Positions 34,626-42,569 of a stretch of 64,000 nt of DNA are shown piece by piece. The notes below the pieces were generated by a model that had not been told where the DNA came from, did not search any database, and saw only the letters and a list, made by a program, of their open reading frames with translations. This DNA is from JBAZLV01 sp964586075. Its GTDB lineage: Bacteria > Nitrospirota > UBA9217. Position 1 is the first letter of the stretch; every line of letters starts with the position of its first letter. A program made the translations under genes and the position numbers. The stretch lies in NCBI GenBank assembly GCA_964586075.1, contig CAZPGZ010000008.1, positions 1-64,000 on the forward strand. The letters are read 5' to 3'.

Positions 34626-37196
34626 TCAAAGATTTTTAATCTGCTCCCAATATTTCTGCGCCGTATCCCGGCTTTGCTCGAACGTGCTGTTTCCCTCCAG
34701 CTTTTTCGGGAAAAAGTCAAAGTACTCCCGCCAGGCAAGATTGGCGCTGTTCAGCAACGCCGGTTTCCGGGTCATCAGATAGAGTTTGTGGTATGACAGC
34801 GCAAGATAGTAGTAGGTATCATGCACGGCCTCGTCATACTGGACATTCGGGAAAAATCTTGTGTTCTGTTTTGCTGTCTGAAGATGCTGGATCGCTTTTC
34901 CGAAGGCCTGTGCCGCTGCATCCCTATTAGTTTGAACGAGCCCGCTTCCCTTTTCATAGTACGCGTGTCCCAGGTTCGTGTAAGTCACCGCATACTGTTT
35001 ATACAGAAGTTCCCGGTTCTCGGGCAGTGAAAGCACATTTTCAAATTCACGGATCGCGCTATCGTAATCACCCTTCTGATCGAGGTAAATCTGTGCCAGG
35101 CGGCTGTGGGCCTGGGAATAATCCGGATGCCCTTTTTCCGTGCTCTGGTAAGCACGGACCGCCCCCTCCACATCACCCTTCTGTTCCGCCCGCTCGCCGA
35201 TCTTCAGGTAGTCTTTTTGCAAAACAATCCGCCGGTCACCTGTCCTGTTTTCTTCTTTTTGGGCAAACTCGATGATCTCTTCCCAATCACGGTAATCACC
35301 ACCGGTAGAAATTTTGACCGTATGGAATCCGAGTCCTACAAGTTTTCCTGCGCTGAGAGGCGTGGTACCGATCTTTTCTCCGTCAATAGATACGTCCGCG
35401 GAGGACGGCTGGGACTCCACTTTGAACAGCGAATTGTTCACCTGCAGAACATATTCTTTCAACTCCTTGTTCTTTTCTATTTTGACCTGGCCCTTGATCT
35501 GCTGATAACCATGCCGGTACAGAATAATATCGTATTTTTTCCCCACACGGATCGGGATTTCTGTTCTGCCGTCAGCACCCGTGGAGCCAACCCATTCGTC
35601 ATTCAGGTAAACGTTCACGCCACCCAGAGGGGCCACATCCGGAGAAACACCGCCTTTGGCAGACAGAACAAAATAATTCTGCGCCGCTTCCTGCTCTTCC
35701 CGGTAAATGCGCCTGACCACCCGGTCTCCAACGGCAATTTTTTCATCTTTTCTCAGATCCTCAACTTCAACCCAGGCACCCGAATCCTCCGCCTTCTTTA
35801 CTCTGATCTTTCCGATATCACGATAGCTCGATATCTTGCCGCTTTCATCAAATCGGGGGGTCATGAGCGAAAATTCCATGCCTCTGCTGATCCGGTAGCC
35901 CTGTTTTCCAAGATTGATGCGATAGCGGTCTTCTTCCTTCGACAGCACAGTCCCTTCAAAAGGAAAGCGTTCCATGATATTCGTCGCGATCTCCTTCGCC
36001 GCGCCGTTGATATCACCGGCACCTGATGCCCTGTTCAACTGACTCAGAATCAATTTTCCCCCGGATGTATAAAACTTCGTTTCTATGAGAAATCCTTTGT
36101 CATTCTTTGCCACACTGCCCATGATAATCATGTCAACGGTTCTGCGAAGCGGAGTGTCGCGCCATCCCTTTGTAGTCGCTTTTTCGATCCCAAGTTTTGC
36201 CTGTTTCATTTCAGTCTGCAGTGTTTTCGTCGGCACTTCTCTAAAACAGGCGTTTCTGAATATCTGATTTGCCACGGAATGCTCCGTCTGCACGAGAATA
36301 TCTTTCAGATCCGCTCCGGGAGTATTGCCTACGAAGCGGTAGATCCCGACCCTGATCGGCTTGGGCTTCGTCGGGTAGAAATAGCGCGGCAGAGCCACCT
36401 CGCCTTCGAGCGTAATGCTCCCCTTCCAAGTGGCGGGAATATATCCGGGCGCGGACATCTGAATCTGCGCTTTTTTGCCGGGCTCCCCGTTATACGTATA
36501 TACAAAAACTCCCTTGGAATCCGTACTGCCTGCGGACTTGTTATCAATGCTGACGGCAACGCCGGGGATGCCGCTCGACTGCCCATACTCCTCCATCAGT
36601 GCGCTGATGGTAACCTGAACGCGCCTGGCAAGCGCGACTTCAAGCCTCTGGCCCGGCTCTGTTCTGCTTGTTTTGCGCCAGGTGGAATATCCCGACTTCG
36701 AAACCGTGATGTCCAATCCTGCTTTCGGCATTTCTTTATATTCGTAGATGAACTCACCTTTTGCGTCCGTTTTCCCCTGTTGCTTTCCTGTCGCCGCAAC
36801 GGTCGCATCCTTCACGGGCGCACCTTTTTCCGTAACAACGATCGTAATGTATCGCGTGGCTTCGAGATCTGCGTCAAAGGAATATTTGTCTACGGTCCCT
36901 TCTTTGGGCAGTTTCATAAGAAACGTGGTTTTCCAGGGTTTGACCCGGTATCCGGGCATTTCCTTGACCACGGCCACTTCGACTTCGGCGCCCGGTTTCT
37001 TTTTTATTATTTTGGAAAAATTACCGTTCGAATCGGCAAGACCTTCTTCTTTGCCGTCGACAGTTATTCTTGCTTGCGCCGCAGGCTGGCCGTCCAGACG
37101 GGCCTTTACCTGCAGATCGAGCTTTTCCCCGGCGCAGCCGAACAGCAGAACTGACGCCATAATAATCAGGCTTGAGCAAATAATGCGTTTTGGCAT
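34626..37196 (-). CDS. Large composite lipoprotein: Ig-like, CsgG/FlgO-like, PEGA and TPR domains
   Basis: This 856-residue lipoprotein has its lipobox LLFGC with the cysteine at residue 21. Three carboxypeptidase-regulatory-like beta domains follow (about 25-110, 116-190, 193-270). Residues 281-412 (IRVGIYRF..., DMIIMGSVAKN, KFYTSGGKLIL) resemble the CsgG/FlgO fold. Residues 413-495, with RINLGKQGYRISRGM, resemble the FlgT C-terminal domain. A further beta domain (about 523-585), a PEGA domain (about 588-658, SSADVSIDGEKIGTTPLSAG) and TPR repeats (661-850) complete it. It is likely an outer-membrane-anchored periplasmic scaffold. The function is unknown and the fold matches are by eye. Confidence 0.75.
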   Translation of the reverse strand: MPKRIICSSLIIMASVLLFGCAGEKLDLQVKARLDGQPAAQARITVDGKEEGLADSNGNFSKIIKKKPGAEVEVAVVKEMPGYRVKPWKTTFLMKLPKEGTVDKYSFDADLEATRYITIVVTEKGAPVKDATVAATGKQQGKTDAKGEFIYEYKEMPKAGLDITVSKSGYSTWRKTSRTEPGQRLEVALARRVQVTISALMEEYGQSSGIPGVAVSIDNKSAGSTDSKGVFVYTYNGEPGKKAQIQMSAPGYIPATWKGSITLEGEVALPRYFYPTKPKPIRVGIYRFVGNTPGADLKDILVQTEHSVANQIFRNACFREVPTKTLQTEMKQAKLGIEKATTKGWRDTPLRRTVDMIIMGSVAKNDKGFLIETKFYTSGGKLILSQLNRASGAGDINGAAKEIATNIMERFPFEGTVLSKEEDRYRINLGKQGYRISRGMEFSLMTPRFDESGKISSYRDIGKIRVKKAEDSGAWVEVEDLRKDEKIAVGDRVVRRIYREEQEAAQNYFVLSAKGGVSPDVAPLGGVNVYLNDEWVGSTGADGRTEIPIRVGKKYDIILYRHGYQQIKGQVKIEKNKELKEYVLQVNNSLFKVESQPSSADVSIDGEKIGTTPLSAGKLVGLGFHTVKISTGGDYRDWEEIIEFAQKEENRTGDRRIVLQKDYLKIGERAEQKGDVEGAVRAYQSTEKGHPDYSQAHSRLAQIYLDQKGDYDSAIREFENVLSLPENRELLYKQYAVTYTNLGHAYYEKGSGLVQTNRDAAAQAFGKAIQHLQTAKQNTRFFPNVQYDEAVHDTYYYLALSYHKLYLMTRKPALLNSANLAWREYFDFFPKKLEGNSTFEQSRDTAQKYWEQIKNL

Positions 37197-37310
37197 AATC
37201 AGAGACCTCCTTGAAAGCCACCGGATACGCTCGGCATTCGTCTTGCGAAAAAACTATCGCGTTCTATAAAAGTACCTGCGTTGAGCAGAAAACTTGATGA
37301 AAAAGGTTGC

Positions 37311-37760
37311 TTACATCGTTGGGGGCTGGATGTTTACCTCCCCGGGATTTACAATTTTATCTTCATCCGATTTTGAACCTTCTATGCTTTTCCGTTTCCC
37401 TTCGGCGATTTTCTTTATTTTAAATTCCACCTTCTTGCCGCCGAATCTTCCTACTTCCACGGACCGTGTTTCAGTCATATAGCCGATCCTGCTCGCTTCC
37501 ACCTTATATACTCCCGGAATAATAAAGTCCTTCAGAGACTCAAACTTGCCTTCTGCATCCACGACAACGGCCTGCGATGCTTTTTCGAGCGTGGTCGTGG
37601 TGTTAATCATGTTCACAACAGATCCCTGCGGACTTTCTTTGGCAGGGGGGATAGGTTGCAGGTTTGCGTCCACAAGCTGGACCGTTCCATATATTTTCGG
37701 TGCACAGGCACTCAGCGTGATCCCCAGAACCGCCAGTAAAATATATTTTGTGCATTTCAT
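37311..37760 (-). CDS. Small lipoprotein with carboxypeptidase-regulatory-like domain
   Basis: This 149-residue protein has the lipobox TLSAC with cysteine at residue 19. One beta-rich regulatory-like domain follows (about 25-115: GTVQLVDANLQPIPPA..., VVDAEGKF, VYKVEASRIGYMTETR), with a charged tail. It would be an outer-membrane lipoprotein exposed to the periplasm. The ATG at 37760 has GGAGG seven bases upstream. It is the first gene after the riboswitch and terminator, and lies 114 bases before the large composite lipoprotein gene. Confidence 0.75.
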   Translation of the reverse strand: MKCTKYILLAVLGITLSACAPKIYGTVQLVDANLQPIPPAKESPQGSVVNMINTTTTLEKASQAVVVDAEGKFESLKDFIIPGVYKVEASRIGYMTETRSVEVGRFGGKKVEFKIKKIAEGKRKSIEGSKSDEDKIVNPGEVNIQPPTM

Positions 37761-37838
37761 ATTCCCGCCTCCTCCTGACCCGTGCGTAGGATTCATTCTT
37801 TAGATTTTAATACCGAAGCAACTTGCCGCCGCAATCGC

Positions 37839-37880
37839 AAAAAAAAACCGCCAAAGAGAACAGATTGAGTTCTTTGGCGG
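37839..37880 (-). terminator. Intrinsic terminator of the riboswitch expression platform
   Basis: On the minus strand CCGCCAAAG (37880-37872) pairs with CTTTGGCGG (37856-37848), with extra inner pairs, and is followed by nine Ts (37847-37839). It lies between the aptamer and the first gene, where a transcription-controlling riboswitch needs it. The next coding start is 79 bases downstream. Confidence 0.85.
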
Positions 37881-37904
37881 CTCGACTAGCATATAAAACA
37901 ATTA

Positions 37905-38010
37905 CAGCGACTCTGCTGATGCTTTTGGTGTACGACAAGTCGCCGGTGTTTTAGTTAGCTTCGTGGCTCTGCGCCCTCCGGTTTCCCGGGGTTTGCTCTG
38001 AGCAAAGACG
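37905..38010 (-). ncRNA. Probable cyclic-di-GMP-I (GEMM-I) riboswitch aptamer
   Basis: Minus-strand landmarks follow the GEMM-I order: GAGCAAACC (37998-37990), a CCGG-GAAA-CCGG tetraloop hairpin (37988-37977), GGGCGCAGAGCCAC (37976-37963; consensus GGACGCAAAGCC), GCTAA (37959-37955), then a long P3-type stem in which CGGCGACT (37945-37938) pairs with AGTCGCTG (37912-37905). The GAAA tetraloop and the GCAAACC element are the strongest matches. There is one mismatch in the first stem. A consensus promoter lies upstream and a terminator downstream, as expected. The call is by eye. A covariance-model search (Rfam RF01051) would settle it. Confidence 0.8.
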
Positions 38011-38049
38011 TATTATTTATGAATCGTGTTTCTACGTCCAATTTATTGC

Positions 38050-38078
38050 AATCTAGCATGTCATCTCTCCCTTGTCAA
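38050..38078 (-). promoter_or_regulatory. Sigma70-like promoter of the riboswitch transcript
   Basis: On the minus strand a perfect -35 TTGACA (38078-38073), a 17-base spacer and -10 TAGATT (38055-38050) predict a start near 38043, about 33 bases before the aptamer. The atpB promoter has the same two hexamers and spacing. The stretch 38079-38261 between this and the divergent channel promoter shows nothing else. Confidence 0.75.
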
Positions 38079-38261
38079 GAAAATGGATAAACATTATTTT
38101 TGTTAACCAGCCCGGTGATGCACTTTTAATTCCAAAACGTTTTCAACTGTGTGACCGGGCTCACAAAACAGACATTTTTCTCCTCCGGAAGCAATAATTT
38201 TCTATGAGGAACCTTTTTTACCTTTGCTCCGCATCAGGCAGCAGGACCATAATAAATGTTT

Positions 38262-38289
38262 TTGACACAAATACAGAATCTGATAGAAT
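38262..38289 (+). promoter_or_regulatory. Sigma70-like promoter for the potassium channel gene
   Basis: Perfect -35 TTGACA (38262-38267), a 16-base spacer and TAGAAT (38284-38289) predict a start near 38296. This rules out start codons upstream of that point and supports the ATG at 38345. Confidence 0.7.
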
Positions 38290-38344
38290 AAAGCACTTTT
38301 GTTTTCCGGTGCCGCAAGGAAACAAAACACACCACAAAAAACTT

Positions 38345-39412
38345 ATGAATCCTGTAAATCAGCTGAAAATTTCACTGGTCGTTCTCCTCGCTCTCGTCTC
38401 TCTCGGCACAGCCGGATATATGTTTATTGAGTCATGGTATTTCCTTGACGCCCTTTACATGACGGTCATCACGCTCGCCACCGTAGGGTTTAAAGAAGTC
38501 CATGATCTGAGTGATGCGGGGAAAATCTTCACCATATTGCTGATCGTTTTCGGAGTGTCCGTCATCGGCTTCGCCTTAAGCAAGCTCGCCCAGATCATGT
38601 TTGAAGGGCAGCTCCAGCGTTTTATCGGGAGGAAAAAATTGGAAAAATCCATAGACAGTCTGACCGGTCATTACATCGTTTGCGGCTACGGAAGGATCGG
38701 ATCACTTATTTGTAAAGAGTTCGCCGCCAAACCTATTCCTTTCGTCGTTGTGGAAAACGATCCTATCGTCCTTGACAAGCTTGAGACGGACTCCCATCTT
38801 TTTCTCCGCGGCGACGCTACGGAAGACGACGTCCTTCTCCAGGCTGGAATTAAACGTGCAAAAGGCCTGGTATCGGTGGTCAATTCAGATACCGAAAACG
38901 TTTACATTACTCTTACCGCACGCGGGCTCAATCCGGATCTTTATATTCTTGCGCGTTCCAGTGAAACAGGCTCGGACATAAAGCTCAAGCGGGCGGGAGC
39001 GAGCAAAGTCATTTCACCGTATCACATCGGCGGCAGCCGCATGGCCCAGGCTATTCTGAGACCAAACGTAGTTGACTTCATCGAGATAGCCACCGGCCGC
39101 GACCATATTGATCTGCAAATGGAGGAAATACTGATACCACAGCAATCCCCGTTCGGGGGCCAAAACCTCCTGCAGGCCGGTCTCCGCAAAGAAACCGGCG
39201 TTATCATCGTCGGCATAAAAAAAGCAACCGGAAAAATGGTTTTTAATCCCGACTCAACTACCCTTCTTGAACCCGGTGATACGCTCATCGTTCTCGGTCC
39301 GCCGGCATCAATAGCAAAGCTCGAAAAAATTTTTTCCAGCAATGCTTCCAAAGATAATGTCCCGGCGATCAAGAAACAACGTCAAAAAACCGAAAAACGA
39401 AAGCCTGTGTAA
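38345..39412 (+). CDS. Potassium channel-like protein with TrkA-N (RCK) domain
   Basis: This 355-residue protein has two membrane helices (about residues 8-28 and 60-82) around a pore loop whose filter reads TVGFK (46-50) instead of the usual TVGYG. A RCK/TrkA-N Rossmann domain follows (about 110-230, with YIVCGYGRIGSLICKEF and the acidic end VVENDP), then a TrkA-C domain (about 250-335, LLEPGDTLIVLG). It probably gates K+ flux in response to a bound ligand. The ATG at 38345 is supported by the promoter position, although no good ribosome-binding site is seen. Confidence 0.85.
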   Translation: MNPVNQLKISLVVLLALVSLGTAGYMFIESWYFLDALYMTVITLATVGFKEVHDLSDAGKIFTILLIVFGVSVIGFALSKLAQIMFEGQLQRFIGRKKLEKSIDSLTGHYIVCGYGRIGSLICKEFAAKPIPFVVVENDPIVLDKLETDSHLFLRGDATEDDVLLQAGIKRAKGLVSVVNSDTENVYITLTARGLNPDLYILARSSETGSDIKLKRAGASKVISPYHIGGSRMAQAILRPNVVDFIEIATGRDHIDLQMEEILIPQQSPFGGQNLLQAGLRKETGVIIVGIKKATGKMVFNPDSTTLLEPGDTLIVLGPPASIAKLEKIFSSNASKDNVPAIKKQRQKTEKRKPV

Positions 39413-39611
39413 AAAAACGGCGTACCCTGAGTGGCCCCTCCGGCAGGAACCGGGAAATTCCTTGTCGCCGGGATTGAGTGTTTTTTATGGAAGCAAAGCA
39501 GCCGGAACTGTCTGCTTCAATAATAATCAAAATGATCCCGGAAGAACAGCGGGCAGTGCCGGAAAACTTTTTTATGTAGAAATATCCCACCGCGCCTGCC
39601 GCGCCTTTTTG

Positions 39612-39639
39612 CCTTGACATTTGCCAGCTGTCCCCTATA
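39612..39639 (+). promoter_or_regulatory. Consensus sigma70 promoter for gmhA
   Basis: TTGACA (39612-39617), a 16-base spacer and TATAAT (39634-39639) are both perfect. A start near 39646 gives a 29-base leader with GGCGGA before the ATG at 39675. The rest of 39413-39611 has no supported gene. Confidence 0.8.
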
Positions 39640-39674
39640 ATAACCACCGTTTCAAATTTTAGGCGGAATTCACC

Positions 39675-40256
39675 ATGAAAGATGCAATAACGAAGATCTT
39701 TGAAGAGAGCGCCCAGCTCAAAATCAAGTTCGTCCGCGAAAACGTTGATAAGATCATCGACGTTGTGCAGCTGATTGCACAGGCGTTCCGGGAAGGGAAA
39801 AAGGTCATCCTGTTCGGCAACGGTGGAAGCGCCACTGATGCGTCACATATTGCCGCGGAATTCGTGAACCGCTTCCTGCTGGAGCGGCCGCCGCTCCCCG
39901 CAATCGCTCTGAATACGGACGTTGCCGTTCTCACCAGCATCAGCAACGACTACGACTACTCTCAGGTTTTTTCCAAACAGCTTGCGGCCCTCGGCCATGA
40001 GGGCGATGTGGTAATCGGCATCAGCACGAGCGGGAACTCTCCCAATGTCCTCAAGGCACTGGAAGTAGCGCAAAAGAACGGTCTGAAATGCGTCGTGCTG
40101 ACCGGCGGCACGGGCGGCAAGCTTGCAAACATGGCGGATTACGCCTTCATCGTTCCCTCCAAAGTTACGGCGCGAATCCAGGAAACGCATATCACGCTCG
40201 GCCACGCCATCTGCCAGATGGTGGATGAAGCGCTGTTCGGCAATCTGCGGCGGTAG
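39675..40256 (+). CDS. gmhA: Sedoheptulose-7-phosphate isomerase-like SIS protein GmhA
   Basis: GmhA isomerises sedoheptulose 7-phosphate to D-glycero-D-manno-heptose 7-phosphate for lipopolysaccharide core synthesis. The 193-residue SIS-domain protein shows FGNGGSATDASHIAAEFVNRF (active site), LNTDVAVLTSISNDY, GISTSGNSPNV (sugar-phosphate loop) and the C-terminal ETHITLGHAICQ with the metal/active-site His. Other heptose genes are absent from the window. It is coupled (6-base gap) to the next gene, which is unusual. Confidence 0.9.
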   Translation: MKDAITKIFEESAQLKIKFVRENVDKIIDVVQLIAQAFREGKKVILFGNGGSATDASHIAAEFVNRFLLERPPLPAIALNTDVAVLTSISNDYDYSQVFSKQLAALGHEGDVVIGISTSGNSPNVLKALEVAQKNGLKCVVLTGGTGGKLANMADYAFIVPSKVTARIQETHITLGHAICQMVDEALFGNLRR

Positions 40257-40262
40257 ACGGAC

Positions 40263-41192
40263 ATGAAAAAAATAGACCCTTCCAAAGTAAAAACCTATTC
40301 GCTGAAAGGCCGAACCAGCAAAGTAACGATTGATGATTTTTCCAAACCCTATCAGAAGGGCGGCAGCTTCCGCGATTTTCTCTCTTCCCTGCCGGACATC
40401 CTGGCTTCCAAACATTTCAAAGACGTTACTGCGGCAATCGTTCAGGCCCGGAAGAACAACCGTCCGGTCATGCTCGGGATGGGCGCGCATTCGATTAAGG
40501 TAGGATTGAGCCCGGTGATCATCGACCTTATGGAGCGCAGTATCATTACCAGCCTCTCGCTGAACGGTGCCGGAATCATCCATGATTTCGAACTTGCGTT
40601 CATCGGCCAGACGTCCGAGGACGTTGACAAGGAAATTCTCTCGGGTGCGTTCGGCATGGCGGAGGAAACCGGCAGCCTTCTGAACCAGGCCATCCGCTCG
40701 GCGGGGCCCGGCGAAGGAATCGGGGCAACCGTCGGCAGAATGATCCAGCAGAGTGATTTCCCGCATAAGGACAAAAGCCTCCTGGCCGCAGGGCATCGAC
40801 TGGGCGTTCCGGTGACCGTGCATGTCGCCATCGGCACCGACATCATCCATATGCATCCGTCTTTTGACGGGAAGGCGACCGGCGAAGCGTCCCACAAGGA
40901 CTTCCTCACCTTCTGTTCCCTCGTGGCGGATCTGGACGGCGGAGTTTATATCAATCTCGGGTCTGCCGTGCTTCTCCCTGAAATTTTCCTGAAAGCGGTG
41001 ACCCTTGCCAGAAATCTCGGCCATCCCCTCAGCCGTTTCACAACGGTAAACATGGATTTTATGCAGCACTACCGTCCGAACACCAATGTCGTTCGGCGCC
41101 CCACACAGGGAGGCGGAAAAGGCTATTCGCTCACCGGGCATCACGAAATCATGCTTCCCCTGCTTGCAGCCGCAATCATCGAACAGCTGTAG
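40263..41192 (+). CDS. Conserved protein, possibly deoxyhypusine-synthase-like
   Basis: This 309-residue soluble protein is not confidently recognised. It contains VMLGMGAHSIKVGLSPVII (near 70-88), SLNGAGIIHDFE (near 98-109) and AAGHRLGVPVTVHVAIGTDIIHMHP (near 176-200). These recall the Rossmann-type NAD-binding fold of deoxyhypusine synthase and related bacterial proteins. The C-terminus has VVRRPTQGGGKGYSLTGHHE. The catalytic lysine of true deoxyhypusine synthase cannot be placed by eye, and bacteria have no eIF5A, so the substrate is unknown. It is coupled to gmhA and may act on a nucleotide or sugar compound; that is inference. Confidence 0.5.
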   Translation: MKKIDPSKVKTYSLKGRTSKVTIDDFSKPYQKGGSFRDFLSSLPDILASKHFKDVTAAIVQARKNNRPVMLGMGAHSIKVGLSPVIIDLMERSIITSLSLNGAGIIHDFELAFIGQTSEDVDKEILSGAFGMAEETGSLLNQAIRSAGPGEGIGATVGRMIQQSDFPHKDKSLLAAGHRLGVPVTVHVAIGTDIIHMHPSFDGKATGEASHKDFLTFCSLVADLDGGVYINLGSAVLLPEIFLKAVTLARNLGHPLSRFTTVNMDFMQHYRPNTNVVRRPTQGGGKGYSLTGHHEIMLPLLAAAIIEQL

Positions 41193-41244
41193 GGTTCACC
41201 CCGCTTCCACCCGGCACAAACCCGTTCAAAACTGTCGTTTTTTT

Positions 41245-41273
41245 TTGCCAATAGTTTTAAAATAGTTTATAGT
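41245..41273 (+). promoter_or_regulatory. Sigma70-like promoter for icd
   Basis: TTGCCA (41245-41250), a 17-base spacer and TATAGT (41268-41273) predict a start near 41280, 63 bases before the icd ATG. AGGGAGGAA precedes the start codon. Confidence 0.6.
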
Positions 41274-41342
41274 AACGATCATTTTCGTGACAGCCACGTG
41301 TTCCTGATATGGACACGCAGTCACTAGCATCAGGGAGGAATT

Positions 41343-42557
41343 ATGGCTGCAAAAATAAAGGTGAAACATCCCGTTGTCGAAATGGACGGAGATGAAATGA
41401 CGAGAATAATCTGGCAGATGATCAAAGACAGACTGATTCTGCCGTTCCTCGATATTGACCTGAAATATTTTGACCTCGGAATAAAACACCGGGACGACAC
41501 GGACGACGCCGTCACCACAGAAGCCGCGCTCGCCATAAAAGAATATGGCGTCGGCGTAAAATGCGCGACCATAACCCCGAACGCGGGCCGCGTGGCGGAG
41601 TATAACCTCAAAAAAATGTGGGCAAGCCCGAACGCAACCATCCGGTCCATTCTTGACGGAACAGTGTTCAGAAAACCGATTATCATGAAAAACATCCCGA
41701 CCGGGGTGAAATCATGGCAGAAGCCGATCGTGATCGGCCGTCACGCATATGGAGATATTTATAAGAGCACCGAATATGTCGTTCCCGGAGCAGGCACCGC
41801 GGAACTGGTCTTCACCCCTGCGAACGGCGGCGAAAAAAAGACCCTGACAATCCACCGGTTCGAAGGCCCCGGTGTGGTCATGGGAACGCATAACACCGAA
41901 AAATCCATCAGAAGTTTTGCGAAGGCGTGCATCCAGTATGCCGTTTCGTCAAAAGTAGATCTCTGGTTCGCCACAAAAGACACTGTTTCAAAGCTGTACC
42001 ACGGCTTTTTCAGAGACATCTTCACGGAAGAAGTTGCAGGCGCAAAGCACCAGTTCGAACAGGCGGGCATCGGATATCACTACTTCCTGATCGACGACGC
42101 TGTAGCGCAGATCGTAAAGTCGCAAGGCGGCATGCTCTGGGCCTGCATGAACTATGACGGCGATGTTATGTCGGATATGGTCGCAACCGGATTCGGCAGC
42201 CTCGGCCTCATGACATCGGTCCTCGTGTCTCCCGAGGGGAAATTCGAATATGAAGCAGCGCACGGCACAGTGACGAGGCATTATTATCAGCACCTCAAAG
42301 GAAATCCGACTTCCACCAATTCTATCGCCTCAATCTTCGCCTGGACAGGGGCTCTTGCAAAACGGGGCGAGCTCGACGCCACGCCGGACGTGGTCGCCTT
42401 TGCAAATACTCTTGAACAGATCATCATTGAAACCGTCGAAGGCGGCATCATGACAAAAGATCTGACGGCAATTGCACAGCCGCCCGTGTCGCGTCCTGCC
42501 CAGACCGGCGAATTTATCGATGTTGTTGCAGAACGGCTTAAAAAGCACTTCTGTTGA
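41343..42557 (+). CDS. icd: NADP-dependent isocitrate dehydrogenase, eukaryote-like homodimeric type
   Basis: Icd oxidises isocitrate to 2-oxoglutarate. The 404-residue protein begins VKHPVVEMDGDEMTRIIW and has the type II family features ATITPNAGRV, SPNATIRSILDGTVFRKPI and the metal-binding MNYDGDVMSDMVATGFGS. The C-terminal EAAHGTVTRHYYQH (coenzyme site) is also present. It differs from the E. coli-type enzyme and resembles mitochondrial/cytosolic IDH1/2. It is followed after 12 bases by an aconitase-family hydratase, so two TCA steps are co-expressed. Confidence 0.95.
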   Translation: MAAKIKVKHPVVEMDGDEMTRIIWQMIKDRLILPFLDIDLKYFDLGIKHRDDTDDAVTTEAALAIKEYGVGVKCATITPNAGRVAEYNLKKMWASPNATIRSILDGTVFRKPIIMKNIPTGVKSWQKPIVIGRHAYGDIYKSTEYVVPGAGTAELVFTPANGGEKKTLTIHRFEGPGVVMGTHNTEKSIRSFAKACIQYAVSSKVDLWFATKDTVSKLYHGFFRDIFTEEVAGAKHQFEQAGIGYHYFLIDDAVAQIVKSQGGMLWACMNYDGDVMSDMVATGFGSLGLMTSVLVSPEGKFEYEAAHGTVTRHYYQHLKGNPTSTNSIASIFAWTGALAKRGELDATPDVVAFANTLEQIIIETVEGGIMTKDLTAIAQPPVSRPAQTGEFIDVVAERLKKHFC

Positions 42558-42569
42558 AAGGAGTAGTAC

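Noticed and set aside
39487..39579. Possible 30-residue small protein between the channel gene and gmhA
   Set aside because: No ribosome-binding site, no conserved feature visible and a poor start context.
39843..41144. Open frame of 433 codons on the minus strand across gmhA and the next gene
   Set aside because: It crosses two coupled plus-strand genes with clear families and has no recognisable domain.
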